A stretch of DNA of 58,904 nucleotides from JBFELU01 sp041572755 (GTDB taxonomy: Bacteria > Actinomycetota > Acidimicrobiia > Spongiisociales > UBA11373), in the NCBI GenBank assembly GCA_041572755.1, contig JBFFRY010000016.1, forward strand, positions 1 to 58,904, read 5' to 3'. The notes beneath the pieces were generated by a model, which saw only the letters and a program-made list of their open reading frames with translations, did no database searches and was not told the origin of the DNA. The stretch's first letter is position 1. Every line of letters starts with the position of its first letter. Of this stretch, positions 39,883 to 48,441 are shown one piece after another. The translations under genes were made by a program, and so were the position numbers.

Positions 39883-40641
39883 ATGGAAGGCCCGCCCCCG
39901 GAACGCGGCTCCGATCTCGACGTGCGGACGATGACCGTGTTCGTCACGTCGATGGTGCTCCTCATCGTGTTCGAGTACTGGGGTCTCGCTTCGTCGTTCT
40001 CGGGCACCGAGCTCCACCGGGACGTCGCCGGTGCCCTCGGCGATCGGTACGACCCCTATTTCGATCTGCTTCCCTATCAGTACTGGGGTGTGTCGTCGCT
40101 GGTGCTGCGGGTGCTGGTGCCGCTCGGCATCGTGGCCCTGCTGCGGGAGTCGCCCCGGGACTGGGGGTGGCGCCTGGTGTGGCGGTGGCGCCACATCTGG
40201 CCCTACGTGGTGTTCTTCGTCGCCATGATTCCCCTGCTGGCCTGGGCGTCCACCTTCGGGTCGTTTCAGGCGAAGTACCCCTTGTACGACGGTGCGGTCG
40301 CCGGCGGGTGGCACTTCTGGGGCTTCCAGCTGTTCTACGGGCTGCAGTTCCTCGGCGTCGAGGCCTTCTTCCGGGGCTTCCTGCTGTTCGGCTTGGAGAG
40401 GCGCTTCGGTTGGTATGCGATCCCGGTGATGGTGATCCCCTACGTGATGATCCACTTTGGGAAGCCGGCGCCCGAGACGTTCGCCGCCATCGTGGCCGGC
40501 TTCCTCCTCGGGTACCTGGCGCTGCGATCCCGCTCGTTCCTGTGGGGGGTGGCCCTCCACTGGTCGGTGGCGATCACGATGGACACCATGGTGCTGGGGC
40601 GGGAACTCGGCTTCGGGGAGGCCCTGAGCCGGATCCTCTAG
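39883..40641 (+). CDS. CPBP family intramembrane protease-like protein
   Basis: The 252-residue protein has six to eight membrane helices. The CPBP/Abi motifs are visible: GVEAFFRGFLLFGLERRFG (usually EExxxR; only one Glu is present, with VE in place of EE), VIPYVMIHFGKPAPETFAAIVAGFLLG, and the last HWSVAITMDT. These glutamic-type intramembrane proteases process prenylated proteins or bacteriocin signals in other bacteria. The single Glu makes catalysis uncertain. No linked substrate peptide is seen. Confidence 0.82.
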   Translation: MEGPPPERGSDLDVRTMTVFVTSMVLLIVFEYWGLASSFSGTELHRDVAGALGDRYDPYFDLLPYQYWGVSSLVLRVLVPLGIVALLRESPRDWGWRLVWRWRHIWPYVVFFVAMIPLLAWASTFGSFQAKYPLYDGAVAGGWHFWGFQLFYGLQFLGVEAFFRGFLLFGLERRFGWYAIPVMVIPYVMIHFGKPAPETFAAIVAGFLLGYLALRSRSFLWGVALHWSVAITMDTMVLGRELGFGEALSRIL

Positions 40642-40706
40642 GGACGTCGAGGCCCGGTCGTGAGTGGTGGAGCGGGAAGAAACCCGACGGCCGGCACGAC
40701 GAGGAG

Positions 40707-40778
<72 letters not shown>

Positions 40779-40821
40779 TTCGGGCGGAGTGTACCAACGC
40801 CGCCGCGGCACCCACCGGGGG

Positions 40822-40827
40822 TACGAT
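40822..40827 (+). promoter_or_regulatory. -10-like TACGAT upstream of argS
   Basis: TACGAT lies 25 nt before GTG 40853 with AGGCGAGG in between. It excludes the in-frame ATG at 40826 as start, since that ATG falls inside the element. Confidence 0.5.
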
Positions 40828-40852
40828 GCGGCGGCACAGAGGCGAGGTTTCC

Positions 40853-42514
40853 GTGTTCCCCGAGGCCCTTCACGACGCCGTGGCCGCGGCACTCCACACC
40901 GCCCACCAGAGTGGGTCGCTCGCCGATGCGTCGATCGATTTCGTCATCGAGCGGCCCCGCGACCGCGACCACGGCGACTGGGCCACCAACGCCGCCATGG
41001 TCGGCGCCAAAGCCGCCGGCATGGCTCCCCGGGACCTGGCGGCGCTCATCGTCGAGCACCTGCCCGAAGTGCCCTACCTCGACGGCGTCGAGATCGCCGG
41101 ACCCGGGTTCATCAACTTCCGCCTGACCCGCGACTGGTACCTGGAGGTTCTCCGCACCGCCGCCACCGGCGGTCCCGACCACGCTCGAACGGCGGCGGGA
41201 ACCGGCGAGAAGATCCAGGTCGAGTTCGTCTCCTCCAACCCCAACGGGCCGCTCCACATCGGCCACGGCCGGGGTGGCGTGGTCGGCGACGTGATCGCCC
41301 GGATCCTCGACTACGCCGGGCATGAAGTGCAGCGGGAGTACTACTACAACGACGCCGGTGCCCAGATGACCCGCTATGCCGCCAGCCTCGAGGCGGGGTA
41401 TCGGCGGGCGCTCGGAGAGGACGCCGAGATCCCCGAAGACGGGTACCACGGCGCCTACGTCACCGACTGGGGAGCCGAGCTGGCCGCCGAACGGGGCGAC
41501 GCGCTGCTGCAACTCGACGACGACGCCCGGCGGGCGGCCGTTCTGGAGTGGGGGCTGGAGCGGGCCATGCGGGACATCGAGGAGACCTTGGACATCGCCC
41601 GGATACCCTTCGACGAGTGGTTCAGCGAGCGAACCCTGCACGACCGCGGCGAAGTGGAAGCCGCCCTCGAGCGGCTGCGGCAGCGGGAACAGGTCTACGA
41701 GGCGGAGGGGGCCACCTGGTTCAGGACCACCGAGTACGGGGACGAGAAGGACCGGGTGCTGGTCACCTCCGACGGCCGGTACACCTACCTGGCTCCCGAC
41801 GTCGCCTACCACCGCGACAAGTTCGAGCGGGGTTTCGGCCGGGTCATCAACATCTGGGGGGCCGACCATCACGGCTACATCCCCCGGATGAAGGCCGGGG
41901 TCGAAGCCCTGGGCTACGACCCCGATCGTCTCGAGATCGTGATCACCCAGATGGTGAACCTCTCCCGCGGCGGGGAGCCGATCCGAATGTCGATGCGGGC
42001 CGGGGAGTTCGTGACGTTCCGAGAGGTCCTCGAAGAGGTGGGCCCCGACGCCACCCGCTACTTCCTGGCCGCCTTCAGCCCCGACACGACGATCAACTTC
42101 GACCTGGTGGAAGCCAAGCGGCAGAGCATGGACAACCCGGTGTACTACCTCCAGTACGCCCACGCCCGCATGCGCAGCCTGGAGGGATTCGCCGCCGAGC
42201 AGGGGGTGGTCCGTCGGCCGATCGAGGAGATCGATCTGGGGCTCCTCGTCCACCCCGCCGAGATCGAGGTCCTCAAGCAGGCCGACCGGCTTCGGGAGGA
42301 GGTCCGGGAAGCGGCCGCCCATCGCGCCCCCCACCGGATCACCGCCTACGGCTACGACGTCGCCACCGCCTTCCACCGCTTCTACACCGACTGCCGGATC
42401 GTCACCGACGACGCCGAGCTGACCCAGGCCAGGCTGTGGCTGGTGGAGGCCGCCAAGAGCGTGATGCTGGCCGTTCTCGGCCTATTGGGCATCTCGGCAC
42501 CGGACCGCATGTAA
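40853..42514 (+). CDS. argS: Arginyl-tRNA synthetase
   Basis: The 553-residue class I synthetase has the HIGH motif FVSSNPNGPLHIGHGRGGVVGD, an N-terminal additional domain for the tRNA D-loop and a C-terminal DALR anticodon domain (about 430-553). The KMSKS position reads MSMRAGEF, a variant common in this family. It charges tRNA-Arg in the cytoplasm. I chose GTG 40853 for its ribosome-binding site. The frame stays open upstream through the tRNA-Arg gene, but that part is not coding. One tRNA-Arg gene lies immediately upstream on the other strand. Confidence 0.95.
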   Translation: MFPEALHDAVAAALHTAHQSGSLADASIDFVIERPRDRDHGDWATNAAMVGAKAAGMAPRDLAALIVEHLPEVPYLDGVEIAGPGFINFRLTRDWYLEVLRTAATGGPDHARTAAGTGEKIQVEFVSSNPNGPLHIGHGRGGVVGDVIARILDYAGHEVQREYYYNDAGAQMTRYAASLEAGYRRALGEDAEIPEDGYHGAYVTDWGAELAAERGDALLQLDDDARRAAVLEWGLERAMRDIEETLDIARIPFDEWFSERTLHDRGEVEAALERLRQREQVYEAEGATWFRTTEYGDEKDRVLVTSDGRYTYLAPDVAYHRDKFERGFGRVINIWGADHHGYIPRMKAGVEALGYDPDRLEIVITQMVNLSRGGEPIRMSMRAGEFVTFREVLEEVGPDATRYFLAAFSPDTTINFDLVEAKRQSMDNPVYYLQYAHARMRSLEGFAAEQGVVRRPIEEIDLGLLVHPAEIEVLKQADRLREEVREAAAHRAPHRITAYGYDVATAFHRFYTDCRIVTDDAELTQARLWLVEAAKSVMLAVLGLLGISAPDRM

Positions 42515-42521
42515 CGGCGCC

Positions 42522-42527
42522 TACCAT
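42522..42527 (+). promoter_or_regulatory. -10-like TACCAT for leaderless hom
   Basis: TACCAT is followed after 6 nt by ATG 42534 (3 nt to GTG 42531). It lies in the 19 nt between argS and hom. Confidence 0.5.
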
Positions 42528-42533
42528 CGCGTG

Positions 42534-43817
42534 ATGGCAGTCGGCATAGGCATCGTGGGCGCGGGGGTCGTGGGAGGCACCCTGGTGCGCCGGCTCACCG
42601 ACGAGCACGAGGTGGTCACCGCCAAGACGGGCCTCGACCTCGAGGTGCGCAAGGTCGCGGTGCGCTCCCTGACCAAGGATCGCCCCTTCACGCTCGCCGA
42701 GGGGGTGCTCACCGACCGGCCGCTCGACTTGATCGGGGATCCGTCCATCGATCTGATCGTCGAGGTCATGGGCGGCACCGACCCCGCCGGAGATCTGGTC
42801 CTCGGAGCCCTCGAAGCCGGCAAGCCGGTGGTCACCGCCAACAAGGAACTCATCGCCGCCCGGGGCCGCGAGTTGATCGCCGCCGCCGAGCGCTCCGGCG
42901 TGCCCCTCCTCTTCGAGGCGGCGGTGGGCGGAGGGATCCCGATCATTCGCCCCCTCTCCGAGACCCTGGCGGGGGAGCACATCACCCGGGTGATGGGCAT
43001 CGTGAACGGCACCACCAACTACATTCTCACCCGCATGTCGGAGGCGCAGATCCCCTACGGAGATGCGCTCGGCGAGGCACAGGAACTCGGCTACGCCGAG
43101 CCCGACCCGACGGCCGACGTGACCGGCAGCGACGCCGCCGCCAAGGCCTCGATCCTGGCCAGTCTGGCGTTCGGCATCTGGGTGGATCCCTCCCGGGTGT
43201 ACCGGGAGGGGATCGACGGCCTGTCCACCGTCGATATCGCCTTCGCAGGAGGGCTCGGATACGCCGTGAAGCTCCTCGCCGTCGCCGACCGGTCCTCGGA
43301 GGGGGTGAGCACCAGGGTTCATCCGGCCCTCATTCGTCTGGACCATCCCCTCGCTTCGATCCGGGGGTCGACGAATGCGATCTTCATCGAAGGACCCTCG
43401 GTGGACGAACTGCTGTTCGCCGGTCCCGGGGCCGGCGGCGAGCCGACGGCCACCGCGGTTCTGGGGGATGTGATCGACGCCGCCCGCGAACTGGTGGCCT
43501 CGTCCCAGGTGGCACCCCGCATCAGGTTCGCACCGGGAGACGTACGCGACTTCACCGACGTCGCCACCAAGTGGTACGTCAGGCTCGACGTGGTCGATCG
43601 GCCGGGGGTCCTGGCACAGATCGCCACCGCCTTCGGCGATGCCGACGTCAGCATCAAGTCGGTGTGGCAGGAGGGCCGGGGGGATCAGGCCACCCTGCTG
43701 CTGATCACCCACGAGGCACCTGAGGGACGGCAGCGGGCGGCCGTCGATGCCCTTCGGTCGCTCGAGGTCGTCGAGCAGGTGGCGGCGGTGATACGCGTCG
43801 AGAGCGACGAAGTGTGA
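42534..43817 (+). CDS. hom: Homoserine dehydrogenase with C-terminal ACT domain
   Basis: The 427-residue protein has the NAD(P)-binding GIVGAGVVGGTLV, VEVMGGTDPAGDLV, VVTANKELIAARG, GIVNGTTNYILTRM and the ACT domain DVVDRPGVLAQIATAFGDADVSIKSVWQ (about 350-427) that senses threonine. It reduces aspartate semialdehyde to homoserine. GTG 42531 is an alternative start. Its 3' end overlaps thrC by 4 nt (GTGA), giving coupled threonine synthesis. Confidence 0.96.
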   Translation: MAVGIGIVGAGVVGGTLVRRLTDEHEVVTAKTGLDLEVRKVAVRSLTKDRPFTLAEGVLTDRPLDLIGDPSIDLIVEVMGGTDPAGDLVLGALEAGKPVVTANKELIAARGRELIAAAERSGVPLLFEAAVGGGIPIIRPLSETLAGEHITRVMGIVNGTTNYILTRMSEAQIPYGDALGEAQELGYAEPDPTADVTGSDAAAKASILASLAFGIWVDPSRVYREGIDGLSTVDIAFAGGLGYAVKLLAVADRSSEGVSTRVHPALIRLDHPLASIRGSTNAIFIEGPSVDELLFAGPGAGGEPTATAVLGDVIDAARELVASSQVAPRIRFAPGDVRDFTDVATKWYVRLDVVDRPGVLAQIATAFGDADVSIKSVWQEGRGDQATLLLITHEAPEGRQRAAVDALRSLEVVEQVAAVIRVESDEV

Positions 43818-44836
43818 CCTGGCCGGGGGTCGTCGAGGCCTACCGCGATCGCCTGCCGGTCGGCAACGACACGCCGGTCGTCACGCTCCTCGAGGGGAAC
43901 ACGCCCCTCATCCCGGCTCGATACCTGTCCCGAGAACTGCAGCGGGACGTCTTCCTGAAATACGAGGGTGTCAACCCCACCGGTTCCTTCAAGGATCGGG
44001 GGATGACGCTGGCGGTCTCCAAGGCCGTCGAGCAGGGAGCCCGGGCGGTCGCCTGTGCCTCGACCGGGAACACCTCGGCCTCGGCGGCCGCCTATGCGGC
44101 TCGGGCAGGTCTCGAGTGCCTGGTCGTGCTGCCGGCCGGCAACGTGGCGCTCGGCAAGCTGGCCCAGGCGATCCGTCACGGCGCCAGGGTGGTGGCGGTC
44201 GCCGGTTCCTTCGACGACGCTCTCGAGCTGGTGCGAAAGGTGACCACGGAGTTCGACATCGTGCTGGTCAACTCAATCAACCCCTACCGCATCGAGGGCC
44301 AGCAGACCGGTGCCTGGGAGGTGATCGATGCGCTCGGGGGAGCGCCCGCCGTGCATGCGCTGCCGGTGGGGAACGCCGGCAACATCACCGCCTACTGGAG
44401 GGGGTATCGAGCGGCCGACACCGCACCCCGGATGTGGGGCTTCCAGGCGTCGGGGGCGGCGCCGATCGTGCACGGAGCACCGGTGGCTCGCCCGGAGACG
44501 ATCGCCACGGCGATCCGCATCGGAGCCCCGGCATCCTGGGATGGGGCGGTGGCGGCTCGGGACGAATCCGAAGGCCGCATCTCCGAGGTCACCGACGACG
44601 AGATCCTCGCCGCCTATGCGCTGCTTGCCGAGAAGGAGGGGGTCTTCGTGGAGCCGGCCTCGGCGGCGTCGGTGGCGGGTGTGCTTCGCTACCGGGAGCA
44701 CCTCCCCGGAGGCTCCGTCGTCTGCACCCTGACCGGGCACGGCCTCAAAGATCCCGCCACGGCGCTGCACGGGGTCCCCGAACCGGACCCCATCCCGGCC
44801 GAATTCGACGCGCTCGTCACTCACCTCGGGTGGTGA
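43814..44836 (+). CDS. thrC: Threonine synthase
   Basis: The 340-residue PLP enzyme has the cofactor Lys in EGVNPTGSFKDRGMTLAVSK, the phosphate-binding CASTGNTSASAAAYAARAGL and ALPVGNAGNITAYWRGY. It converts O-phosphohomoserine to threonine. Homoserine kinase (thrB), usually next in actinobacteria, is not found here; a transaldolase-like gene follows instead. Start GTG 43814, overlapping hom. Confidence 0.95.
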   Translation: MTWPGVVEAYRDRLPVGNDTPVVTLLEGNTPLIPARYLSRELQRDVFLKYEGVNPTGSFKDRGMTLAVSKAVEQGARAVACASTGNTSASAAAYAARAGLECLVVLPAGNVALGKLAQAIRHGARVVAVAGSFDDALELVRKVTTEFDIVLVNSINPYRIEGQQTGAWEVIDALGGAPAVHALPVGNAGNITAYWRGYRAADTAPRMWGFQASGAAPIVHGAPVARPETIATAIRIGAPASWDGAVAARDESEGRISEVTDDEILAAYALLAEKEGVFVEPASAASVAGVLRYREHLPGGSVVCTLTGHGLKDPATALHGVPEPDPIPAEFDALVTHLGW

Positions 44837-44851
44837 GTCGGGAATTCTGCC

Positions 44852-44880
44852 TTGGCCGCGGGCGTTGCATCACGTAGAAT
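44852..44880 (+). promoter_or_regulatory. Promoter of the fsa/tal-rho unit, with leader hairpins
   Basis: TTGGCC (44852-44857), 17-bp spacer and TAGAAT (44875-44880) are a near-consensus promoter. The leader to 44973 contains CGGGCC/GGCCCG (44887-44901) and GGAACG-AAA-CGTTCC (44915-44929) hairpins before the GGAGG ribosome-binding site. Confidence 0.7.
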
Positions 44881-44973
44881 GCTCGCCGGGCCGTCGGCCC
44901 GATCTTTCCAAACCGGAACGAAACGTTCCCGTGCAATGTCACTGCGCAACGCCGCGTGACCCTGGAGGCACCA

Positions 44974-45651
44974 GTGAAGCTGTTCTTGGATACCGCCCAT
45001 CTCGCCGACATCGAGACCGCCGTCGGATGGGGTATCTGCGAGGGAATCACCACCAACCCATCGTTGGCCGCCCGTGAGGGCATGGAGTTCCCCGACCTCA
45101 TCAAGGCGATCACCGCTCTCGTGCCCGGGCCGGTCTCCGCCGAGGTGGTGGCGGAGAAACCCGAGGAGATGGTCGCCCAAGGACGCGATCTCGCCGCCAT
45201 CGCCGACAACGTGGTCATCAAGGTTCCTCTCACCCGAGAGGGCATCACCGCCGGGGCCCGACTCACCTCCGAGGGCATTCCCATCAACGTGACCCTGGTG
45301 TTCTCGTCCGCACAGGCGATCCTGGCCGCCAGGATCGGTGCCACCTTCGTGTCGCCGTTCCTGGGGCGAGTCGACGACATCGCCAACGACGGTCTCGAGT
45401 TGCTGCGTGAGATCGTCGGCATCTACGCCGTTCAGGGCTACGAGACTGAGGTCTTGGCGGCCAGCCTTCGTCATCCCCAGCACGTCGTGGCCTCCGCCGC
45501 CATCGGCGCCGACGTGGCCACGATGCCGTTCGGCGTGATGGACAAGCTCTTCAACCACCCGCTCACCGACATCGGCATCGAGCGCTTCGACGCCGACTGG
45601 GAGGCCTATCAGCAGGCCCTCCGCGACCAGCGTTCCGAAAGGACCTCATGA
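44974..45651 (+). CDS. Fructose-6-phosphate aldolase / small transaldolase (TalC/FSA type)
   Basis: The 225-residue protein is the short TalC/FSA class: MKLFLDTAHLADIETAV, CEGITTNPSLAAREG, catalytic Lys in NVVIKVPLTREG, INVTLVFSSAQAILAARIGATFVSPFLGRVDD. It transfers or cleaves dihydroxyacetone units of sugar phosphates. GTG 44974 is chosen for the GGAGG 5 nt upstream. Its stop overlaps rho (ATGA). It stands where homoserine kinase (thrB) usually sits in this operon order. Confidence 0.92.
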   Translation: MKLFLDTAHLADIETAVGWGICEGITTNPSLAAREGMEFPDLIKAITALVPGPVSAEVVAEKPEEMVAQGRDLAAIADNVVIKVPLTREGITAGARLTSEGIPINVTLVFSSAQAILAARIGATFVSPFLGRVDDIANDGLELLREIVGIYAVQGYETEVLAASLRHPQHVVASAAIGADVATMPFGVMDKLFNHPLTDIGIERFDADWEAYQQALRDQRSERTS

Positions 45652-47228
45652 CCAGCAGAGCCAAGCTCCAGGAGAAGACCCTCGACGAGCTGCGGACGAT
45701 TGCAGCCTCCCTCGACGTGGCCGATCACGAGTCGCTGCAGAAGTCGAAACTGATCGCCGCCATCCTCGACAACGACGGATTCGAGGCGAGCAGTGATCCG
45801 GTGTCGGTCGAGCTTCCCGCCGCCGAGGTCCGCACCGCCGAGGTGGGGGACAACGGCGATGGACCCGCCGAGAAAGGCGGGGCCGAGGCCAAGGCCGGTG
45901 CCGAGGACGGCAAGGACGGCGAGGCGGGCAAGGCCTCCGAGGGCGGGCAGCGGTCCGAGGGCGGGCAGCGGTCCGAGGGCGGGCAGCGGTCCGAGGGCGG
46001 GCAGCGGTCCGAGGGCGGGCAGCGGTCCGAGGGCGACCAGAAGGGCCAGCAGCAGCGCAAGCGACGGCGCAGCGGAGGGGGCCAGCGGGATTACGACGAG
46101 TCCGAGCTCGAAGTGCGCGAGGGCATCCTCGACATCCTGCCCGAGAACTATGGGTTCCTCAGGGTCACCGGCTACAAGCCCGGTGAGCAGGACGTGTACG
46201 TGTCGGCCAGCCAGATCCGGAAGTTCGGTCTGCGCAAAGGTGACCTCGTGAAAGGCCCGATCCGTCCTCCCCGCTCCCAGGAGAAGTTCCCGGCGCTGAC
46301 CAGGATCGAAACCGTCAACGACATGTCGGTGGAGGAAGCCCGCAAGCGGCCCAAGTTCGGGGACCTCACCCCGCTGTTCCCCGACTCCCGGCTCCACCTC
46401 GAGGTCGAGGGGCAGCCCAACCACATGCTGGCGAGGATCGTGGACCTCATCGCACCGATCGGCAAGGGCCAGCGAGGCATGATCGTGTCGCCGCCGAAGG
46501 CCGGCAAGACGACCGTCCTCAAGGAGATCGCCAATTCGATCAGCCAAAACAACCCGGAGTGCCACCTGATCGTCGTCCTCGTCGATGAGCGGCCCGAGGA
46601 AGTCACCGACATGCAGCGCTCCGTCAAGGGCGAGGTGGTGTTCTCCACTTTCGACCGACCCGCCGAGGAGCACACCCAGGTGGCCGAACTCTCCCTCGAG
46701 CGGGCCAAGCGGCTCGTGGAGATGGGCACCGACGTCGTGATCCTCCTCGATTCGATCACCCGTCTCGCCCGGGCCTACAACCTGGCGACACCGGCCAGCG
46801 GCCGCATCCTGTCGGGTGGTGTCGACTCGACCGCCCTGTACCCTCCGAAGCGTTTCTTCGGGGCGGCCCGCAACATCGAAGAGGGGGGGAGCCTCACCAT
46901 CCTGGGAACCGCCCTCGTCGAGACCGGGTCCCGGATGGACGAGGTGATCTTTGAGGAGTTCAAGGGGACCGGGAACATGGAGCTGCGTCTCGATCGCAAG
47001 CTCGCCGACAAGCGGGTGTATCCCGCCGTCGACATCCCGGCCTCGGGAACGCGGAAGGAAGAACTCTTGTTCACCAAGAACGAGCTCGCCCAGGTATGGA
47101 AGCTAAGGCGGGTTCTCATGGCGCTGGCGGAGCCGGCGGCAGGCTTGGAGCTGCTCATCGATAGGCTCAAGGACGCCAAGTCGAACGACGAGTTCCTCGC
47201 CGAGGTGGCCAAGACCGGAAACGGATGA
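45648..47228 (+). CDS. rho: Transcription termination factor Rho
   Basis: The 526-residue protein has an N-terminal extension (about 1-140) rich in E, G, Q and K, including five perfect EGGQRS repeats, typical in kind for actinobacterial Rho. An RNA-binding CSD domain (DILPENYGFLRVTGYKPGEQDVYVS) follows, then the ATPase with RGMIVSPPKAGKTTVLKEI (Walker A), LIVVLVDERPEEVTDM and the Q-loop VVFSTFDRPAEEHTQVAE. It is a hexameric helicase that ends transcripts. ATG 45648 overlaps the upstream stop by 4 nt. The repeat region may have changed length recently. Confidence 0.97.
   Translation: MTSRAKLQEKTLDELRTIAASLDVADHESLQKSKLIAAILDNDGFEASSDPVSVELPAAEVRTAEVGDNGDGPAEKGGAEAKAGAEDGKDGEAGKASEGGQRSEGGQRSEGGQRSEGGQRSEGGQRSEGDQKGQQQRKRRRSGGGQRDYDESELEVREGILDILPENYGFLRVTGYKPGEQDVYVSASQIRKFGLRKGDLVKGPIRPPRSQEKFPALTRIETVNDMSVEEARKRPKFGDLTPLFPDSRLHLEVEGQPNHMLARIVDLIAPIGKGQRGMIVSPPKAGKTTVLKEIANSISQNNPECHLIVVLVDERPEEVTDMQRSVKGEVVFSTFDRPAEEHTQVAELSLERAKRLVEMGTDVVILLDSITRLARAYNLATPASGRILSGGVDSTALYPPKRFFGAARNIEEGGSLTILGTALVETGSRMDEVIFEEFKGTGNMELRLDRKLADKRVYPAVDIPASGTRKEELLFTKNELAQVWKLRRVLMALAEPAAGLELLIDRLKDAKSNDEFLAEVAKTGNG
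45939..46028 (+). repeat. 18-bp tandem repeat in rho (5 perfect copies plus a partial)
   Basis: GAGGGCGGGCAGCGGTCC repeats five times without a mismatch at 45939-46028, followed by a diverging partial copy (GAGGGCGAC). It encodes EGGQRS repeats in the disordered N-terminal extension of Rho. Identity at the DNA level suggests recent expansion. Confidence 0.95.
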
Positions 47229-47241
47229 TCGAGGAGACCAG

Positions 47242-47511
47242 GTGAAGACCGAAATCCATCCCGAATACGCCGAGACGCAAGTGACGTGCTCGTGCGGCAA
47301 CACGTTCACGACGCGCTCGACGAAGTTGGGGGAGATGCATGTTGAGCTGTGCAACGAGTGCCACCCCTTCTATACGGGCAAGCAGAAGCTGGTCGACTCG
47401 GGCGGCCGCGTCGAGCGCTTCCAGCGCCGCTACGGGCGCAAGACGTTCACTCGTGAGGCGACCGCCGACGACAAGGCCGAGGAGACCGCCGAAGAGCCCT
47501 CGGAGGAGTAG
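47242..47511 (+). CDS. rpmE: 50S ribosomal protein L31
   Basis: The 89-residue protein is a zinc-type L31: MKTEIHPEYAETQVTCSCGNTFTTRST and ELCNECHPFYTGKQKLVDSGGRVERFQRRYG, with four metal cysteines. It has an acidic C-terminal tail (ADDKAEETAEEPSEE). GTG start at 47242 behind GAGGAGAC. It sits 13 nt after rho, the conserved actinobacterial order. Confidence 0.96.
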   Translation: MKTEIHPEYAETQVTCSCGNTFTTRSTKLGEMHVELCNECHPFYTGKQKLVDSGGRVERFQRRYGRKTFTREATADDKAEETAEEPSEE

Positions 47512-48441
47512 GTGAGCCGCCCACCGGGCGCCACCGTCGGCGGCCAAGCAGTCATCGAAGGCGTCATGATGCGCGCCCCCTCGGCGTGGGGCGTTGCCGT
47601 TCGCCGGCCCGACGGCGTCATCGAAGCGATCAGCCACGAGCTGCCCCGGCTCTCGGCGCGATCCCGCTGGGCCAAGGTGCCCTTCGTTCGCGGCGTGCTG
47701 GTGCTGGCCGAGTCGCTCAACCTCGGCATGCGAGCGCTCTCGTGGTCGACCATCAAGGCCAGCGAGGAAGACGACCAGGAGCTGAGCACCCGCCATGTGG
47801 TTGGGGCGATGGTGATCGCCCTCGTCTTCTTCCTTGCGGTGTTCATGGTCCTTCCACTCCTCGTGGCCCGGGGAGCGGAACAACTGCTCGGCGAGTCGAC
47901 GATCCTGTTCAACCTGGTCGACGGCATCGTCCGGGTCGGGTTGTTCGTGGGCTACATCTGGGCGATCGGTTTCTCCAAGGAGATCGGCCGGGTCTTCGAG
48001 TACCACGGGGCCGAGCACAAGACGATCCACGCCTACGAAGCGGGCCGACCGCTCAGCGTGGAGGCCATTCAGGAGTACAGCCCCCGGCATCCGCGCTGCG
48101 GGACCAACTTCCTGCTCATCGTCATCTTGATCGCCCTCGTCGTGTTCACCGCCATCGGCCGCCCGTCGTGGCCGTGGCTGATCGCCAGCCGGGTGCTGCT
48201 GATCCCCGTCATCGCCGGCCTCGCCTACGAGGTCCTCAAGGCGGCGGCCGACCGGACCTGGCTCAGGGTGACCTCCCAGCCCGGAATCTGGCTGCAGCGG
48301 CTGACGACCCGGGAGCCGGCCACCGATCAGGTCGAGGTGGCCGTGGCGAGCCTGCTGGCCGCTCTCGACGCCGACGAGCGCCGGGAGGTCGAGGCCCGCG
48401 GGGAGATCGCGCCTGCGGCGCTCGAGGCCGAATTCGGCTGA
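47512..48441 (+). CDS. DUF1385 family membrane protein
   Basis: The 309-residue protein has the signature GGQAVIEGVMMRAPSAWGVAVRRPDG and YHGAEHKTIHAYE, with conserved ARHP RCGTNF-like residues, and five or six membrane helices. The function of DUF1385 (YqhQ-like) is unknown. The GTG start follows the rpmE stop directly. It lies between rpmE and prfA, and its stop overlaps prfA (TGATG). Confidence 0.9.
   Translation: MSRPPGATVGGQAVIEGVMMRAPSAWGVAVRRPDGVIEAISHELPRLSARSRWAKVPFVRGVLVLAESLNLGMRALSWSTIKASEEDDQELSTRHVVGAMVIALVFFLAVFMVLPLLVARGAEQLLGESTILFNLVDGIVRVGLFVGYIWAIGFSKEIGRVFEYHGAEHKTIHAYEAGRPLSVEAIQEYSPRHPRCGTNFLLIVILIALVVFTAIGRPSWPWLIASRVLLIPVIAGLAYEVLKAAADRTWLRVTSQPGIWLQRLTTREPATDQVEVAVASLLAALDADERREVEARGEIAPAALEAEFG

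Noticed and set aside
45939..46028. CRISPR-like array
   Set aside because: The units are contiguous 18-mers with no spacers and are in frame within rho.
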